Assembly (NCBI GenBank): GCA_009773615.1
Contig: WSYA01000006.1
Span: 1-64,000 of the forward strand
Origin: Gallionellaceae bacterium
GTDB taxonomy: Bacteria; Pseudomonadota; Gammaproteobacteria; Burkholderiales; Gallionellaceae
Direction: 5' to 3'
DNA: 64,000 nucleotides
Made by a program: the position numbers and the translations under genes. Below are positions 25,912 through 35,062 of the stretch, one piece after another. Under the pieces are notes generated by a model that had not been told where the DNA came from, made no database searches, and worked only from the letters and a program-made list of their open reading frames with translations. Every line of letters begins with the position of its first letter. The first letter of the stretch is position 1.

Positions 25912-26349
25912 ATGATTAACTCTCGGATTATTTTAGTTTCACTTATTGCAATTTCAGTTTCTGCGTGTTCTTCCAGCACCCCAGGTTGCGATGATGGCAA
26001 AACTAAAAAACTTGTTTTAGAAATAACCGATACAACACTAAAAAGTTCCTTTCAAAATTTTGGAGAAATGGTTCAAAAGATGGCAACCTCAATGGGGCTG
26101 CAATTTGATAACAATTATGAGCACCTAACGCTCTCTCTTGATGACATCAGAACTAAAGATATAAATGAAAAAACAGGGAAAATTATCTGTACCGCAAATC
26201 TAATCTCAACATCTGGCAATGAAAGTGAATCCGTTGAAATAGCGTATAGCTCCGAACTCGCTAACAATGGAGAAAAACATTATGTACAAGTTGGGGGCTT
26301 TAGTAACGATAAGCAAGGCAAGTTATTAGGCGCCTTAGCGCACAAATAG
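25912..26349 (+). CDS. putative lipoprotein in AT-rich island
   Basis: A 145-residue protein with a lipoprotein signal peptide: MINSR, a hydrophobic stretch, and lipobox SVSAC at residues 16-20, followed by serines. Aspartate is absent at +2, so outer-membrane sorting is likely. The mature part (LVLEITDTTLKSSFQNFGEM...) matches no family I can name. GAGGAG precedes the ATG. Codon use is strongly AT-rich compared with neighbours, indicating recent acquisition. The next gene starts 10 bp later. Confidence 0.75.
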   Translation: MINSRIILVSLIAISVSACSSSTPGCDDGKTKKLVLEITDTTLKSSFQNFGEMVQKMATSMGLQFDNNYEHLTLSLDDIRTKDINEKTGKIICTANLISTSGNESESVEIAYSSELANNGEKHYVQVGGFSNDKQGKLLGALAHK

Positions 26350-26359
26350 GAATCAAATT

Positions 26360-26635
26360 ATGCCCAAGCCTCAAGATGTAAATCCTGGAAATTTTAGTGT
26401 TGAAAGAGTCATTTATAACAACGGTGAGTTCTCTATTGCCTATGGTGTTTGGGAGAAAACGCAGAAAGTGATTGCCATGCGCTGGAATGGTGACGATAAA
26501 GACATGGGCTATCCTAAAACATTTGGAAATCCAATGTGGTTCATTGTTCATAGTGATCTGAAGCCTATGATACTAAAAGGCCTTATTGATATGAACCCTG
26601 AGTTTTTACTTAGTACAACCGACTCCATCGATTGA
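26360..26635 (+). CDS. hypothetical protein in AT-rich island
   Basis: 91 residues, cytoplasmic, no signal peptide. Contains WEKTQKVIAMRWNGDDKDMG and YPKTFGNPMWFIV, a pattern of alternating strands. I do not recognise the family. It follows the lipoprotein gene by 10 bp and shares its AT-rich codon use, so both probably arrived together and are co-transcribed. Confidence 0.65.
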   Translation: MPKPQDVNPGNFSVERVIYNNGEFSIAYGVWEKTQKVIAMRWNGDDKDMGYPKTFGNPMWFIVHSDLKPMILKGLIDMNPEFLLSTTDSID

Positions 26636-26676
26636 GGAAGAAGCTCGGTAACCCCCCGAAACTGGCAGCGGTCAGA

Positions 26677-26749
26677 AGTAGGAGGCAGCTTGCTGGCGAA
26701 AGCTGCTCGGAGAATTTGCCGGGCATTCGCGGCTGAAGCCGCTCCTACT
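26677..26749. repeat. GTAGGAG-type palindromic element
   Basis: The outer arms AGTAGGAG (26677-26684) and CTCCTACT (26742-26749) enclose two smaller hairpins, GCAGCTT...AAGCTGC and TCGCGGCTGAAGCCGC. The sequence resembles the REP-like 'GTAGGAGCGGCTTCAGCCGCGA' repeats of other proteobacteria. It lies at the right edge of the AT-rich island, before rsmI. Confidence 0.75.
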
Positions 26750-26792
26750 GAACGATGGGTTGTACTTGAAATAAACTAACCTTTGAGGCGAT

Positions 26793-27662
26793 CTAATCCT
26801 GCACAGCTTTCAATTCGAGCGCGCGCTGGTACAGCTCGTTCTTGTTCCCGCCGGTGATTTTCACGGCCAGCTGCACTGCATGTTTGAGCGGCAACTCCTC
26901 CAGCAACAGCACCAGCGTCTTTTCAACCTCACTGGAAAGCCCGTCCGGCTTGGCTTCCGCGCCCGCCACCAGCACCACGAACTCGCCGCGCTGATTGTTG
27001 GGGTCGCTGTTCAGCCAGGCCATCGCTTCGCCCAGTGTGCAGCGGTGGATGTTCTCGAACAGCTTGGTGATTTCGCGCGCGAGCACGACCTCACGCTGGT
27101 CGCCGAACACGGCTTGCAGATCGGCGACGCTTTCCAGAATGCGATGCGGCGCCTCGTAGAACACCAGCGTGTAGGGATGCTCGATCAACTCTTGCAGGAC
27201 GGTGCGGCGCGCGGCGGATTTGTTGGGCAGGAAGCCGTAGAACAATGCATGCGGCTTGGTCAGGCCCGAAGCGGACAGCGCAGCCACGACAGCACTTGCG
27301 CCGGGAATGGGAATGACGCGGAAGCCCGCTTCCCGCACCATTTCCACCAGCACCGCGCCGGGATCGCTCACCGCAGGGGTTCCCGCATCCGTGACCAAGG
27401 CGATGGATTGCCCTTGTTGCAGCAGAGCGATTATCTTCTCGGCCGCACCGCGTTCGTTGTGCTGATGCAGCGCCAGCAGCCGGTTTGCGCTGATTCCGTA
27501 ATGGGTGAGCAGGTGCGAAGTGTTGCGCGTGTCTTCGGCGGCGACGGTATCGGCAGAGGCCAACACGTCAAGCGCGCGCAAACTAATGTCACGTAAGTTT
27601 CCAATCGGGGTGGCGACTACATATAATGCGCATTCCAACTTTTGTTTTTGGCCACTATGCAA
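26793..27662 (-). CDS. rsmI: 16S rRNA (cytidine1402-2'-O)-methyltransferase RsmI
   Basis: Methylates C1402 of 16S rRNA at the 2'-OH. The N-terminus matches the family (ALYVVATPIGNLRDISLRAL), followed by AEDTRNTSHLL, the LVTDAGTPAVSDPG motif near residue 90, GASAVVAALSASGL and YEAPHRI. There is no ATG in frame. The TTG at 27662 has AAGGA 6 nt upstream and is preferred over a TTG at 27638. The start overlaps the divergent lpoA ATG (27657) by 6 bp. Confidence 0.94.
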   Translation of the reverse strand: MHSGQKQKLECALYVVATPIGNLRDISLRALDVLASADTVAAEDTRNTSHLLTHYGISANRLLALHQHNERGAAEKIIALLQQGQSIALVTDAGTPAVSDPGAVLVEMVREAGFRVIPIPGASAVVAALSASGLTKPHALFYGFLPNKSAARRTVLQELIEHPYTLVFYEAPHRILESVADLQAVFGDQREVVLAREITKLFENIHRCTLGEAMAWLNSDPNNQRGEFVVLVAGAEAKPDGLSSEVEKTLVLLLEELPLKHAVQLAVKITGGNKNELYQRALELKAVQD

Positions 27663-29006
27663 CGTTTTTCCTTCGGGTTTTTATTTCTGGCCGCACTATA
27701 CGTGAGCGCCGAGGCCAATGCCACTTCGGAGCAGCCCTTGCCCGCAAGTCTGCTTGCGGCTTCTCCGGTGCAAGCAGCTTCGTCCGTGCATGCGGCCTCA
27801 GCTGTGCCGGCGGCAACGCCGGTCCCCGCGCCTGCGCTGCCGCCGCTTGTCGCGGATAATCCCGCGCCGCATATCGCGCTGCTGCTGCCGCTCAAATCCA
27901 AATCAACCGTGCTGGCACGCTACGCCGAAGTGGTGCAACAGGGCTTCACGGCCGCCGCCGGCGTGCAGCAAGGCCTGCCGGTGCGGGTATACGCCAGCAG
28001 CGACGAGGCCAAGGATGTCATCACCCAGTACCGCCAAGCCATTGCGAACGGTGCAATGGTGATAGTGGGGCCGCTCACGCGCGATGGTGTGGCGACACTC
28101 ACCAGCTTCCCCGGCATCACCATCCCCACTTTGGCGCTCAACATTTCCGAGACCCCCAACAACGCACAAAAATTGTATTTTTTCGGTCTGCCCGCAGAGA
28201 ACGAGGCACGCCAAGTCGCACAGATCGCCGCCGCAGCGAAACTGCGTAATGCAACGATCATCAGCACCGGCACCACCAGTTCAAAGCGTCTCGCTATGGC
28301 TTTCGCCGATGAGTGGAAAAAACTGGGCGGCAGCATTACCGCCGAGGTCGTGTTCAAAGACGATTTCGAGGTGCTGAAAAATCTGCCCGTCGCGCCTTGG
28401 CCGGAAGGCACCGAGCCGCAGCCCGCCTCCGCCGTATCTGCGACCGGCGAGCCTATGGTCAACGACCGCCCGTTGCCCCCGCCGATTGCGCCGGGCAATA
28501 TGGCTTTTCTGGCTGCCGACCACGAAAGGGCGCGGCTGATACGCCCCTACTTGAGCAATCCGACCCTGCCAATCTATGCGACTTCGCAGCTGTTCCAAGG
28601 CAACGCGAACAAGCTCGCCAACTTCGATCTCTACGAGGTGCGTTTCGTCGACATGCCCTGGCTGTTGCAGCCGGATCATCCCGCCGTGATGATTTATCCG
28701 CATACCGCCACGCCGCTTGAGCCGGACATGGAGCGCCTGTACGCGCTGGGCATCGATGCCTATCGCCTCGCGCATATCCTGCTCACCAATCGCGTCGACT
28801 CGTCTTTGCCGCTGGATGGCGTTACCGGGCGCATCAGTTTGGATCATCAGCAATTCCTGCGTGAACCCGTTCCGGCGTTTTTCAGGCAGGGAATGGGGCT
28901 CACCGCTGAAACGCTCGCGGCGCTCAACGCGGCCAAGGCCGCAGCGAAAGAGGCGGCAAAACAAGCTGCCGAAGCCGGGAGCAGCCCACCATCTCCGGCA
29001 AAATAA
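27657..29006 (+). CDS. LppC/LpoA-like penicillin-binding-protein activator
   Basis: A 449-residue exported protein. The signal peptide is MQRFSFGFLFLAALYVSAEA; unlike E. coli LpoA there is no lipobox cysteine. A Pro/Ala-rich linker (about 20-65) leads to a periplasmic-binding-fold domain (HIALLLPLKSKSTVLARYAE, then MVIVGPLTRDGVATL). It is the counterpart of LpoA, which stimulates the peptidoglycan synthase PBP1a. The order rsmI-lpoA-yraN-diaA-BON is the same as in E. coli. Confidence 0.85.
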   Translation: MQRFSFGFLFLAALYVSAEANATSEQPLPASLLAASPVQAASSVHAASAVPAATPVPAPALPPLVADNPAPHIALLLPLKSKSTVLARYAEVVQQGFTAAAGVQQGLPVRVYASSDEAKDVITQYRQAIANGAMVIVGPLTRDGVATLTSFPGITIPTLALNISETPNNAQKLYFFGLPAENEARQVAQIAAAAKLRNATIISTGTTSSKRLAMAFADEWKKLGGSITAEVVFKDDFEVLKNLPVAPWPEGTEPQPASAVSATGEPMVNDRPLPPPIAPGNMAFLAADHERARLIRPYLSNPTLPIYATSQLFQGNANKLANFDLYEVRFVDMPWLLQPDHPAVMIYPHTATPLEPDMERLYALGIDAYRLAHILLTNRVDSSLPLDGVTGRISLDHQQFLREPVPAFFRQGMGLTAETLAALNAAKAAAKEAAKQAAEAGSSPPSPAK

Positions 29007-29044
29007 ATGCCGGCGCGCAGGCCGAAGATATCGCCGCGCGATAT

Positions 29045-29338
29045 TTGCAGCAACGCGGCCTGAAACTCATCGCACGCAACTACCGTTGCCGCTTCGGCGA
29101 GATCGACCTGCTTATGCTGGACGCAGAAACGCTGGTGTTCGTGGAGGTGCGCATGCGCAGCAGCACAGAATTCGGCGGTGCCGCCGCGAGTATCGATGCA
29201 CGCAAACAGGCCAAGCTGATACGCACTGCACAACATTATCTCGCCACCCTCGCGCATATCCCGCCGTGCCGTTTCGATGCCGTACTATCGGGTTCTTCCG
29301 ATAATCTTGAATGGGTCAAGAATGCCTTCGGCGCTTGA
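29045..29338 (+). CDS. yraN: YraN family (UPF0102) predicted endonuclease-like protein, start damaged
   Basis: The core matches the family: LIARNYRCRFGEIDLLMLD then VFVEVRMRS, keeping the E...D...E.K/R-type nuclease-fold residues. The only standard start in frame is a TTG at 29045, giving 97 residues that lack the N-terminal AQAEDIAARY part, which is nonetheless encoded just upstream (29009-29044). An ATG directly after the lpoA stop (29007) is one frame off. A single-base deletion near 29010 would explain this, or initiation is at a rare codon. It lies between lpoA and the SIS gene. Confidence 0.75.
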   Translation: MQQRGLKLIARNYRCRFGEIDLLMLDAETLVFVEVRMRSSTEFGGAAASIDARKQAKLIRTAQHYLATLAHIPPCRFDAVLSGSSDNLEWVKNAFGA

Positions 29339-29347
29339 TTCGGGTAA

Positions 29348-30531
<1,184 letters not shown>

Positions 30532-30532
30532 C

Positions 30533-31018
30533 GTGTACGCGACCCCGGATTTCGAACAAAAGATTTGCGACGCGTCGACGCTTGCCGCGCGCGTCGCGCT
30601 ACTGCCGCGTCCCCTGGTCTTTACCAACGGTTGCTTCGATGTGTTGCATCGCGGGCATGTCACCTATCTGGCACAGGCGCGGGCGTTGGGGGCTTCTCTC
30701 ATTCTCGGCGTAAATAGTGATGCCTCGGTGAAGCGCCTGGGTAAAGGCGATGATCGCCCGATCAACGCGGAGCAGGATCGCATGGCAGTGCTGGCCGCAT
30801 TGGAGGCAGTGAGTCTGGTTGTGCTTTTCGACGAAGATACCCCGCTCAATCTCATCCTCGCAAGCAAACCGGACATACTGGTCAAAGGCGGCGACTGGAA
30901 GCCGGAGAACATCGTCGGCTGCAAAGAGGTACAAGGCTGGGGCGGCACGGTGCATAGCATCCCTTTCCTGCATGAACGCTCGACCACCGCGTTGCTGAAG
31001 AAGATACGCAGCCTGTAA
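30533..31018 (+). CDS. D-glycero-beta-D-manno-heptose 1-phosphate adenylyltransferase (HldE C-domain / RfaE2)
   Basis: A cytidylyltransferase-fold enzyme that activates heptose-1-phosphate to ADP-heptose for the LPS core. The HxGH nucleotide motif is in [16 protein letters not shown] (about 28-43), followed by [14 protein letters not shown] and the [13 protein letters not shown] segment near 120. I choose the GTG at 30533, 1 bp after the BON stop, giving [11 protein letters not shown]; a GTG at 30509 is possible. The kinase half of HldE is not here. Confidence 0.92.
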   Translation: MYATPDFEQKICDASTLAARVALLPRPLVFTNGCFDVLHRGHVTYLAQARALGASLILGVNSDASVKRLGKGDDRPINAEQDRMAVLAALEAVSLVVLFDEDTPLNLILASKPDILVKGGDWKPENIVGCKEVQGWGGTVHSIPFLHERSTTALLKKIRSL

Positions 31019-31042
31019 ACAGCTACTACCGGCTAAATCAAT

Positions 31043-31582
31043 TTACTTCTTCGCATGCGCTGGCCGAAACGCGGCGCATTGCGTCGCATCGGATTCCAGA
31101 TACGCCCCTTCAATCAGGTCTATGCAATAAGGCACGGCGGGAAACACCGCATTCAAACAATCGTCGATGGCAGAAGGTTTGCCGGGCAGATTGATGATGA
31201 GGCTCTTGCCGCGTATGCCCGCAGTCTGGCGCGACAAGATCGCGGTCGGCACGAATTTCAGCGAAGCGGCGCGCATCAGTTCGCCGAAGCCCGGCATCAT
31301 CTTCTCGCATACCGCTTCGGTGGCTTCCGGCGTCACATCCCGCAAAGCCGGCCCCGTGCCTCCGGTAGTGACGATCAGGCTGCACCCGAGCACATCGCTC
31401 ATCTCGATCAGCGTCGCCTCGATCAGCGGCTGCTCATCTGGAATCACGCGCGCCACCGCATCCCACGGGCTGGTCAACACGCGCGAAAACCATGCGTGCA
31501 TGGCGGGGCCGCCCTTGTCTTCATACTCGCCGCGACTCGCGCGGTCCGAGATGGTGAGTATGCCGATTTTTGCTGTGGTCAT
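31043..31582 (-). CDS. mog: molybdopterin adenylyltransferase Mog
   Basis: Adenylates molybdopterin before molybdenum insertion by MoeA. 179 residues. Signature segments are GILTISDRASRGEYEDKGGP near the N-terminus, LIVTTGGTGPALRDVTPEAT (about 68-87) and LIINLPGKPSAIDDCL (near 128). It is downstream of moeA on the same strand with a palindrome between them. MoaB-like proteins share the fold, but length and motifs favour Mog. Confidence 0.92.
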   Translation of the reverse strand: MTTAKIGILTISDRASRGEYEDKGGPAMHAWFSRVLTSPWDAVARVIPDEQPLIEATLIEMSDVLGCSLIVTTGGTGPALRDVTPEATEAVCEKMMPGFGELMRAASLKFVPTAILSRQTAGIRGKSLIINLPGKPSAIDDCLNAVFPAVPYCIDLIEGAYLESDATQCAAFRPAHAKK

Positions 31583-31629
31583 ACGATGCTCCTGAATTGG
31601 GTGACAACAGCCACCTGAAAAATTGCTGC

Positions 31630-31687
31630 TGTAGGAGCGTGCCCTGCACGCGACAGAGCGCTATCGCGTGCAGGGCACGCTCCTACA
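31630..31687. repeat. GTAGGAGC palindrome that supplies the moeA stop codon
   Basis: A near-perfect 24-bp inverted repeat, TGTAGGAGCGTGCCCTGCAC at the left (31630 on) and its complement ending GCACGCTCCTACA at 31687, with a short loop. On the reverse strand the right arm reads CTGTAGGAGC, and its TAG is the stop codon of moeA. It could also act as an attenuator between moeA and mog. Confidence 0.88.
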
Positions 31688-32930
31688 GAACCAAACTAAA
31701 TACGCTGTGTTCCTGAAACACCGAGCCATCCAACAACTGCACTGTCGCCGTATCGCCCGCCGCCAAACCCTTGCTCTCGTTCGGCACCACCAGCAGCGCA
31801 TCCGCACGCGCCATCGACAACAACACGCCGCTGCTCTGAGAGCCGGTCGGCGTTGCCAGATAGCCGTTCACATCGCGACTCAACGTCACGCGCATGAATT
31901 CCAGATTACCGGGGCGGTGACTGAGCGGCTGCGTCAAGCGCGCCCGCACGGTGCGCCGGTAAAGCCGCGCATGTCCCATCATGTTGCGCAGAGCCGGAGC
32001 AACGATCTGCTCGAAACTGACCATGCTCGCGACCGGATTGCCGGGCAGGCAAAATATTTTGCTGCCCGCTGTTGTGCCGAACGCAGCCGGATGCCCGGGG
32101 CGCATCTGCACACGCCAGAAATGCATCTGCACGCCGAGCTGCTCCAACGTAGGCCGCACGAAATCATGCACGCCGACCGATGTGCCGCCGGAGACCAGCA
32201 GCACATCGTATTGCAATCCCTGTTGCAGTTTTGCGCGCAGTTCGGCGGGGTCGTCGCGTGCGATGCCGAGCAGAACGGGCTGCATCCCCAGCGCCTGCAC
32301 CTGCGCCATCAGCGCATAGCCGTTCGCATCCGGAATCTTGTTGGCGTCGAACGCATCGTGCAGCCCTTCCAGTTCGTCGCCGCTGGAAAGAATGGCGACA
32401 CGCGGGCGGCGCTGCACGTGCACTTCTGCGGCCTTCACCATCGCGAGTATGCCCAGCACGCCCGGAGTGATTTCGGTGCCCGCCGTCAGCACCACGTCAT
32501 GTGTGCGCAAGTTTTCCGCGCGGCGGCGGATATCTTTGCCCGCCTGCGCAGACACATCGATCTGCACTTTGTCCGCCCCGATGGCCTGCGTGTCTTCAAC
32601 GCGGATCACTGTATCCGCGCCCTGCGGGATGGGGGCGCCCGTCATGATGCGCACACACTGTCCGGCTTGCACCGTCAGCGTGGGCAAATCTCCCGCCTTG
32701 ATGTCGGCAACGATGGCGAGTTGCGCGGGTACCACGCCCAAGTCGGCAGCGCGCAGCGCATAGCCATCCATTGCCGAAATATCGCAAGGTGGATGATCTC
32801 GGTTCGAGCGCACCTCCTGCGCAAGCACGCGTCCCAGCGATTGCAGCAGGTCGATATTTTCCGTGCCGAGCGGTACACAATGTTGCAATACGCAGTTTTG
32901 CGCTTCGTTCAACGGGAGAGCATTCGTCAT
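31683..32930 (-). CDS. moeA: molybdopterin molybdenumtransferase MoeA
   Basis: Inserts molybdate into adenylated molybdopterin. 415 residues, full length. Motifs are SAMDGYALRAADLG (near 50), MTGAPIPQGADTVIRVED (near 90), RVAILSSGDEL (near 172) and VSGGTSVGVHDFV (near 246). The start overlaps the mobA stop by 4 bp. The stop TAG lies within the palindromic repeat at 31630-31687, so the C-terminal end may have been set by insertion of that repeat. Confidence 0.95.
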   Translation of the reverse strand: MTNALPLNEAQNCVLQHCVPLGTENIDLLQSLGRVLAQEVRSNRDHPPCDISAMDGYALRAADLGVVPAQLAIVADIKAGDLPTLTVQAGQCVRIMTGAPIPQGADTVIRVEDTQAIGADKVQIDVSAQAGKDIRRRAENLRTHDVVLTAGTEITPGVLGILAMVKAAEVHVQRRPRVAILSSGDELEGLHDAFDANKIPDANGYALMAQVQALGMQPVLLGIARDDPAELRAKLQQGLQYDVLLVSGGTSVGVHDFVRPTLEQLGVQMHFWRVQMRPGHPAAFGTTAGSKIFCLPGNPVASMVSFEQIVAPALRNMMGHARLYRRTVRARLTQPLSHRPGNLEFMRVTLSRDVNGYLATPTGSQSSGVLLSMARADALLVVPNESKGLAAGDTATVQLLDGSVFQEHSVFSLVL

Positions 32931-33508
32931 TTCATTCCTTCGGCTATCACTACATCCTGCGGCGTATCCAAATCAAAAAAGCTACGCAGTTGCGGGTCGG
33001 ACTGCACAAGTTCTTCCGCCTCCACATAGCGCACATCTAAAGTTTTCAGCGCCCCGATGAGGCTTTTGTTGCCGCTCGCCAGGCTGCTTTGCAAAAACGG
33101 CAAAGCGCTGCGCGCATAGAACGCCGCCAGCGGTTGCGCATGTCCGTTTACTTGAGGAACCACCGCCTGATGATTTTCACGCAGACTCGCCAGATGCGCT
33201 ATCAGCGCGGGCGCAACGAACGGCATATCACACGCCACCACAAACGCCCACGGCGTCTTTATTTCTTCCAATGCGCTGATCAGACCGACTAACGGCCCGC
33301 CGTCCGACTGCGTATCGCATATCTGCGGCAGCGCAACATCAGCCCGTTTCTCACGCACGCTAACCAGCGTCTGCGCAAACAACGGCTGCACACTTGCAAT
33401 CACGCTCTGCAACAAAGTCTCGCCGTTAAAAGGCAGCGCCGCCTTGTCGCGCCCCATGCGTTTCGATTCACCGCCCGCAAGAATGATAGCTGTGCAATCC
33501 GCGATCAT
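32927..33508 (-). CDS. mobA: molybdenum cofactor guanylyltransferase MobA
   Basis: Transfers GMP to Mo-molybdopterin to form the MGD cofactor of the DMSO-reductase family. 193 residues from MIADCTAIILAGGESKRMG, whose LAGG...RMGRDKA loop binds GTP; CDMPFVAP near residue 95 is also typical. It is linked by ATGA overlaps to mobB upstream and moeA downstream. A long upstream in-frame extension lies inside mobB and is not used. Confidence 0.95.
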   Translation of the reverse strand: MIADCTAIILAGGESKRMGRDKAALPFNGETLLQSVIASVQPLFAQTLVSVREKRADVALPQICDTQSDGGPLVGLISALEEIKTPWAFVVACDMPFVAPALIAHLASLRENHQAVVPQVNGHAQPLAAFYARSALPFLQSSLASGNKSLIGALKTLDVRYVEAEELVQSDPQLRSFFDLDTPQDVVIAEGMK

Positions 33509-33990
33509 CCGCGCACCTGCGACAGAATAAACTTCACGATGCCATCTACATCGTCCAGCGCGAAATGCGGCAAATGCGCATGCACCGCCGCCACATCCGT
33601 CACCAGCGCGATCAAGCCCTCGCTGCTGCGCGGCGCAGTAAAACACGCGGCTCGCAGCACCTCGATCTTCGAACAATCCGCCTGCGAAAAGCTTTCCGCC
33701 AGCACCAGATCGACATCGCTGAAATAACGCTGCGCCAACAACACCGGGTCGTGCGGCGCGGACATGTCGGCCACCAGTTGCAGCGCCTGCGGCGTAACCA
33801 GCATACTCGCCACCGCCCCCGCCTGCTTGAAGCGCCAGCTATCCTTGCCCGGCGTATCGAGCGGCACTCGATGGTGCGTGTGTTTGATTGTCGCGACCTT
33901 CAGCCCTGCCGCATTCAGCAACGGCAACAGCTTTTCAATCAGCGTGGTTTTGCCGGAGCCGGAGTGACCGACGATGGAGATGAGTTTCAA
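33505..33990 (-). CDS. mobB: molybdopterin-guanine dinucleotide biosynthesis adaptor MobB
   Basis: A 161-residue GTP-binding P-loop protein that helps MobA. Walker A is VGHSGSGKTTLIEKLLP near residue 6; VATIKHTHHR and DTPGKDSWRFKQAGA follow, as in MobB. The TTG at 33990 (MKLISIVGHSG) has GGAG about 7 nt upstream and is the best start; GTGs at 33996 and 34011 are alternatives. Overlaps mobA by 4 bp and the upstream membrane gene by 4 bp (TTGA). Confidence 0.93.
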   Translation of the reverse strand: MKLISIVGHSGSGKTTLIEKLLPLLNAAGLKVATIKHTHHRVPLDTPGKDSWRFKQAGAVASMLVTPQALQLVADMSAPHDPVLLAQRYFSDVDLVLAESFSQADCSKIEVLRAACFTAPRSSEGLIALVTDVAAVHAHLPHFALDDVDGIVKFILSQVRG

Positions 33991-34370
33991 ATGCACTCTC
34001 CATATATACACCCCACCCCGAAAAGCATAAATACAGCTAAATAATAAAGTACGATGAGACTAAGCAGTGCTGATGTCACGAGCTTAATTTTGCCAATATG
34101 TAAACGAGAGCCTTTGTAGATAAAAATACCAACATACAGAAACAGTAATGCTGGCAATACAATATAGTTAGAAAATATGAAGGAGTTCTTCACCCACGGA
34201 AAATGATCAATATAGGCGAGAAATGTCATTACAAGTGTGGTCGCGCCCACAGCAAGAGAGCTAACTGCAAGACATGATGCCCCATGTGATATGGTTGAGC
34301 GAAACAGTCCGAATATAAAGAGACCAACCGTTACAGCTATTCCTAAAAAAAGTGCTGCCGAATCGCTCAT
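33987..34370 (-). CDS. small four-helix membrane protein, unknown
   Basis: 127 residues from MSDSAALFLGIAVTVG with four hydrophobic segments (about 5-22, 30-50, 65-85, 95-122). I do not recognise a family. It starts 8 bp after the VapC-like stop and its own stop overlaps the mobB TTG, so it is locked into the operon between a toxin-antitoxin pair and the cofactor genes. It appears more AT-rich than its neighbours, consistent with acquisition together with the toxin genes. Confidence 0.65.
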   Translation of the reverse strand: MSDSAALFLGIAVTVGLFIFGLFRSTISHGASCLAVSSLAVGATTLVMTFLAYIDHFPWVKNSFIFSNYIVLPALLFLYVGIFIYKGSRLHIGKIKLVTSALLSLIVLYYLAVFMLFGVGCIYGECI

Positions 34371-34378
34371 TTCAAAAG

Positions 34379-34774
34379 TCAGCCAATCAATTTCATGCCG
34401 CAATGCTTTGCCGCATCACGATCAAATGTTGCCGTATAACTACAACCAGCGTCCTGCGCTGAGAGTTCTATCAGGCAGTCGGCGAAGTCGGCCTTGCCGG
34501 ACTTAAAAAGGCGCAAAGCTTTCCATATAATATCCGCGTTCGCCACGACAAGCTCCTTGGTGCGCAGTAGCGTTTCCAGGACTTCGCATATTTCGTCTTT
34601 GGATAATGCGTAGCAGCCTGCCAACACCCAAACTAATTCGACGACTGAAACAAGACTCACGTAGCCCGGCGAATCTGTCGTCAGCGACTCGATAAGCCGC
34701 GAAGCTTTAGGGGACTGTTTTGCATCGTCCTGCGCGACATAGCGCACGAGAACGTTGGTATCCAAGCCAATCAT
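34379..34774 (-). CDS. VapC-type PIN-domain toxin
   Basis: 131 residues with a complete PIN active site: D5 in IGLDTNVLVRY, the glutamate in SVVELVWVL (near 46), and the aspartates of KADFADCLIE (near 95) and TFDRDAA (near 120). VapC toxins are Mg-dependent RNases acting on tRNA or rRNA. Overlap with the AbrB-type antitoxin is 4 bp. The start ATG follows directly from the antitoxin's end. Confidence 0.93.
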   Translation of the reverse strand: MIGLDTNVLVRYVAQDDAKQSPKASRLIESLTTDSPGYVSLVSVVELVWVLAGCYALSKDEICEVLETLLRTKELVVANADIIWKALRLFKSGKADFADCLIELSAQDAGCSYTATFDRDAAKHCGMKLIG

Positions 34775-35013
34775 CTGGCTTTAGCTCCTTGTTTGACAAT
34801 TGCCCGATTCATTGCCTCGATTGTTACGGGGCGCGCGGGTTTCCGCACCAAACCCTTTAATGCCGTCACCGAATGGGTAGAAGCCACTAACTCAAACCGT
34901 CCATGCTCGACTTCGATGAACTCGATCTTGTCACCGGACTCAACGCCTAGTGCGGCACGCACAATGGCCGGAATGGTGATCTGTCCTTTGCTCGTTACTG
35001 TTGCCATCGTCAT
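34771..35013 (-). CDS. AbrB/SpoVT-type antitoxin (VapB-like)
   Basis: An 80-residue protein with the swapped-hairpin DNA-binding domain at its start (VTSKGQITIPAIVRAALGVE, then GDKIEFIEVEHGRFELV). The ATG at 35013 has AAGGAG 7 nt upstream. The C-terminal tail (TALKGLVRKPARPVTIEAM) should bind the PIN toxin next door. A perfect 6-6-6 inverted repeat lies 21 bp upstream and is a likely operator. Confidence 0.93.
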   Translation of the reverse strand: MTMATVTSKGQITIPAIVRAALGVESGDKIEFIEVEHGRFELVASTHSVTALKGLVRKPARPVTIEAMNRAIVKQGAKAR

Positions 35014-35033
35014 ATTGGCTCTCCTTTTTGATT

Positions 35034-35051
35034 CCTTACTTTACGGTAAGG
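35034..35051. promoter_or_regulatory. CCTTAC-N6-GTAAGG candidate operator of the vapBC-like pair
   Basis: A perfect inverted repeat, CCTTAC (35034-35039) and GTAAGG (35046-35051), with a 6-bp spacer. It lies between the FitA-like stop and the AbrB-like start. Toxin-antitoxin promoters are often autorepressed through such sites; the function here is inferred from position. Confidence 0.55.
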
Positions 35052-35062
35052 CGATAAATTTA

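Noticed and set aside
31668-33029. Forward open frame of 453 codons over moeA and mobA
   Set aside because: Runs antisense through two conserved cofactor genes and a repeat; no motif of its own.
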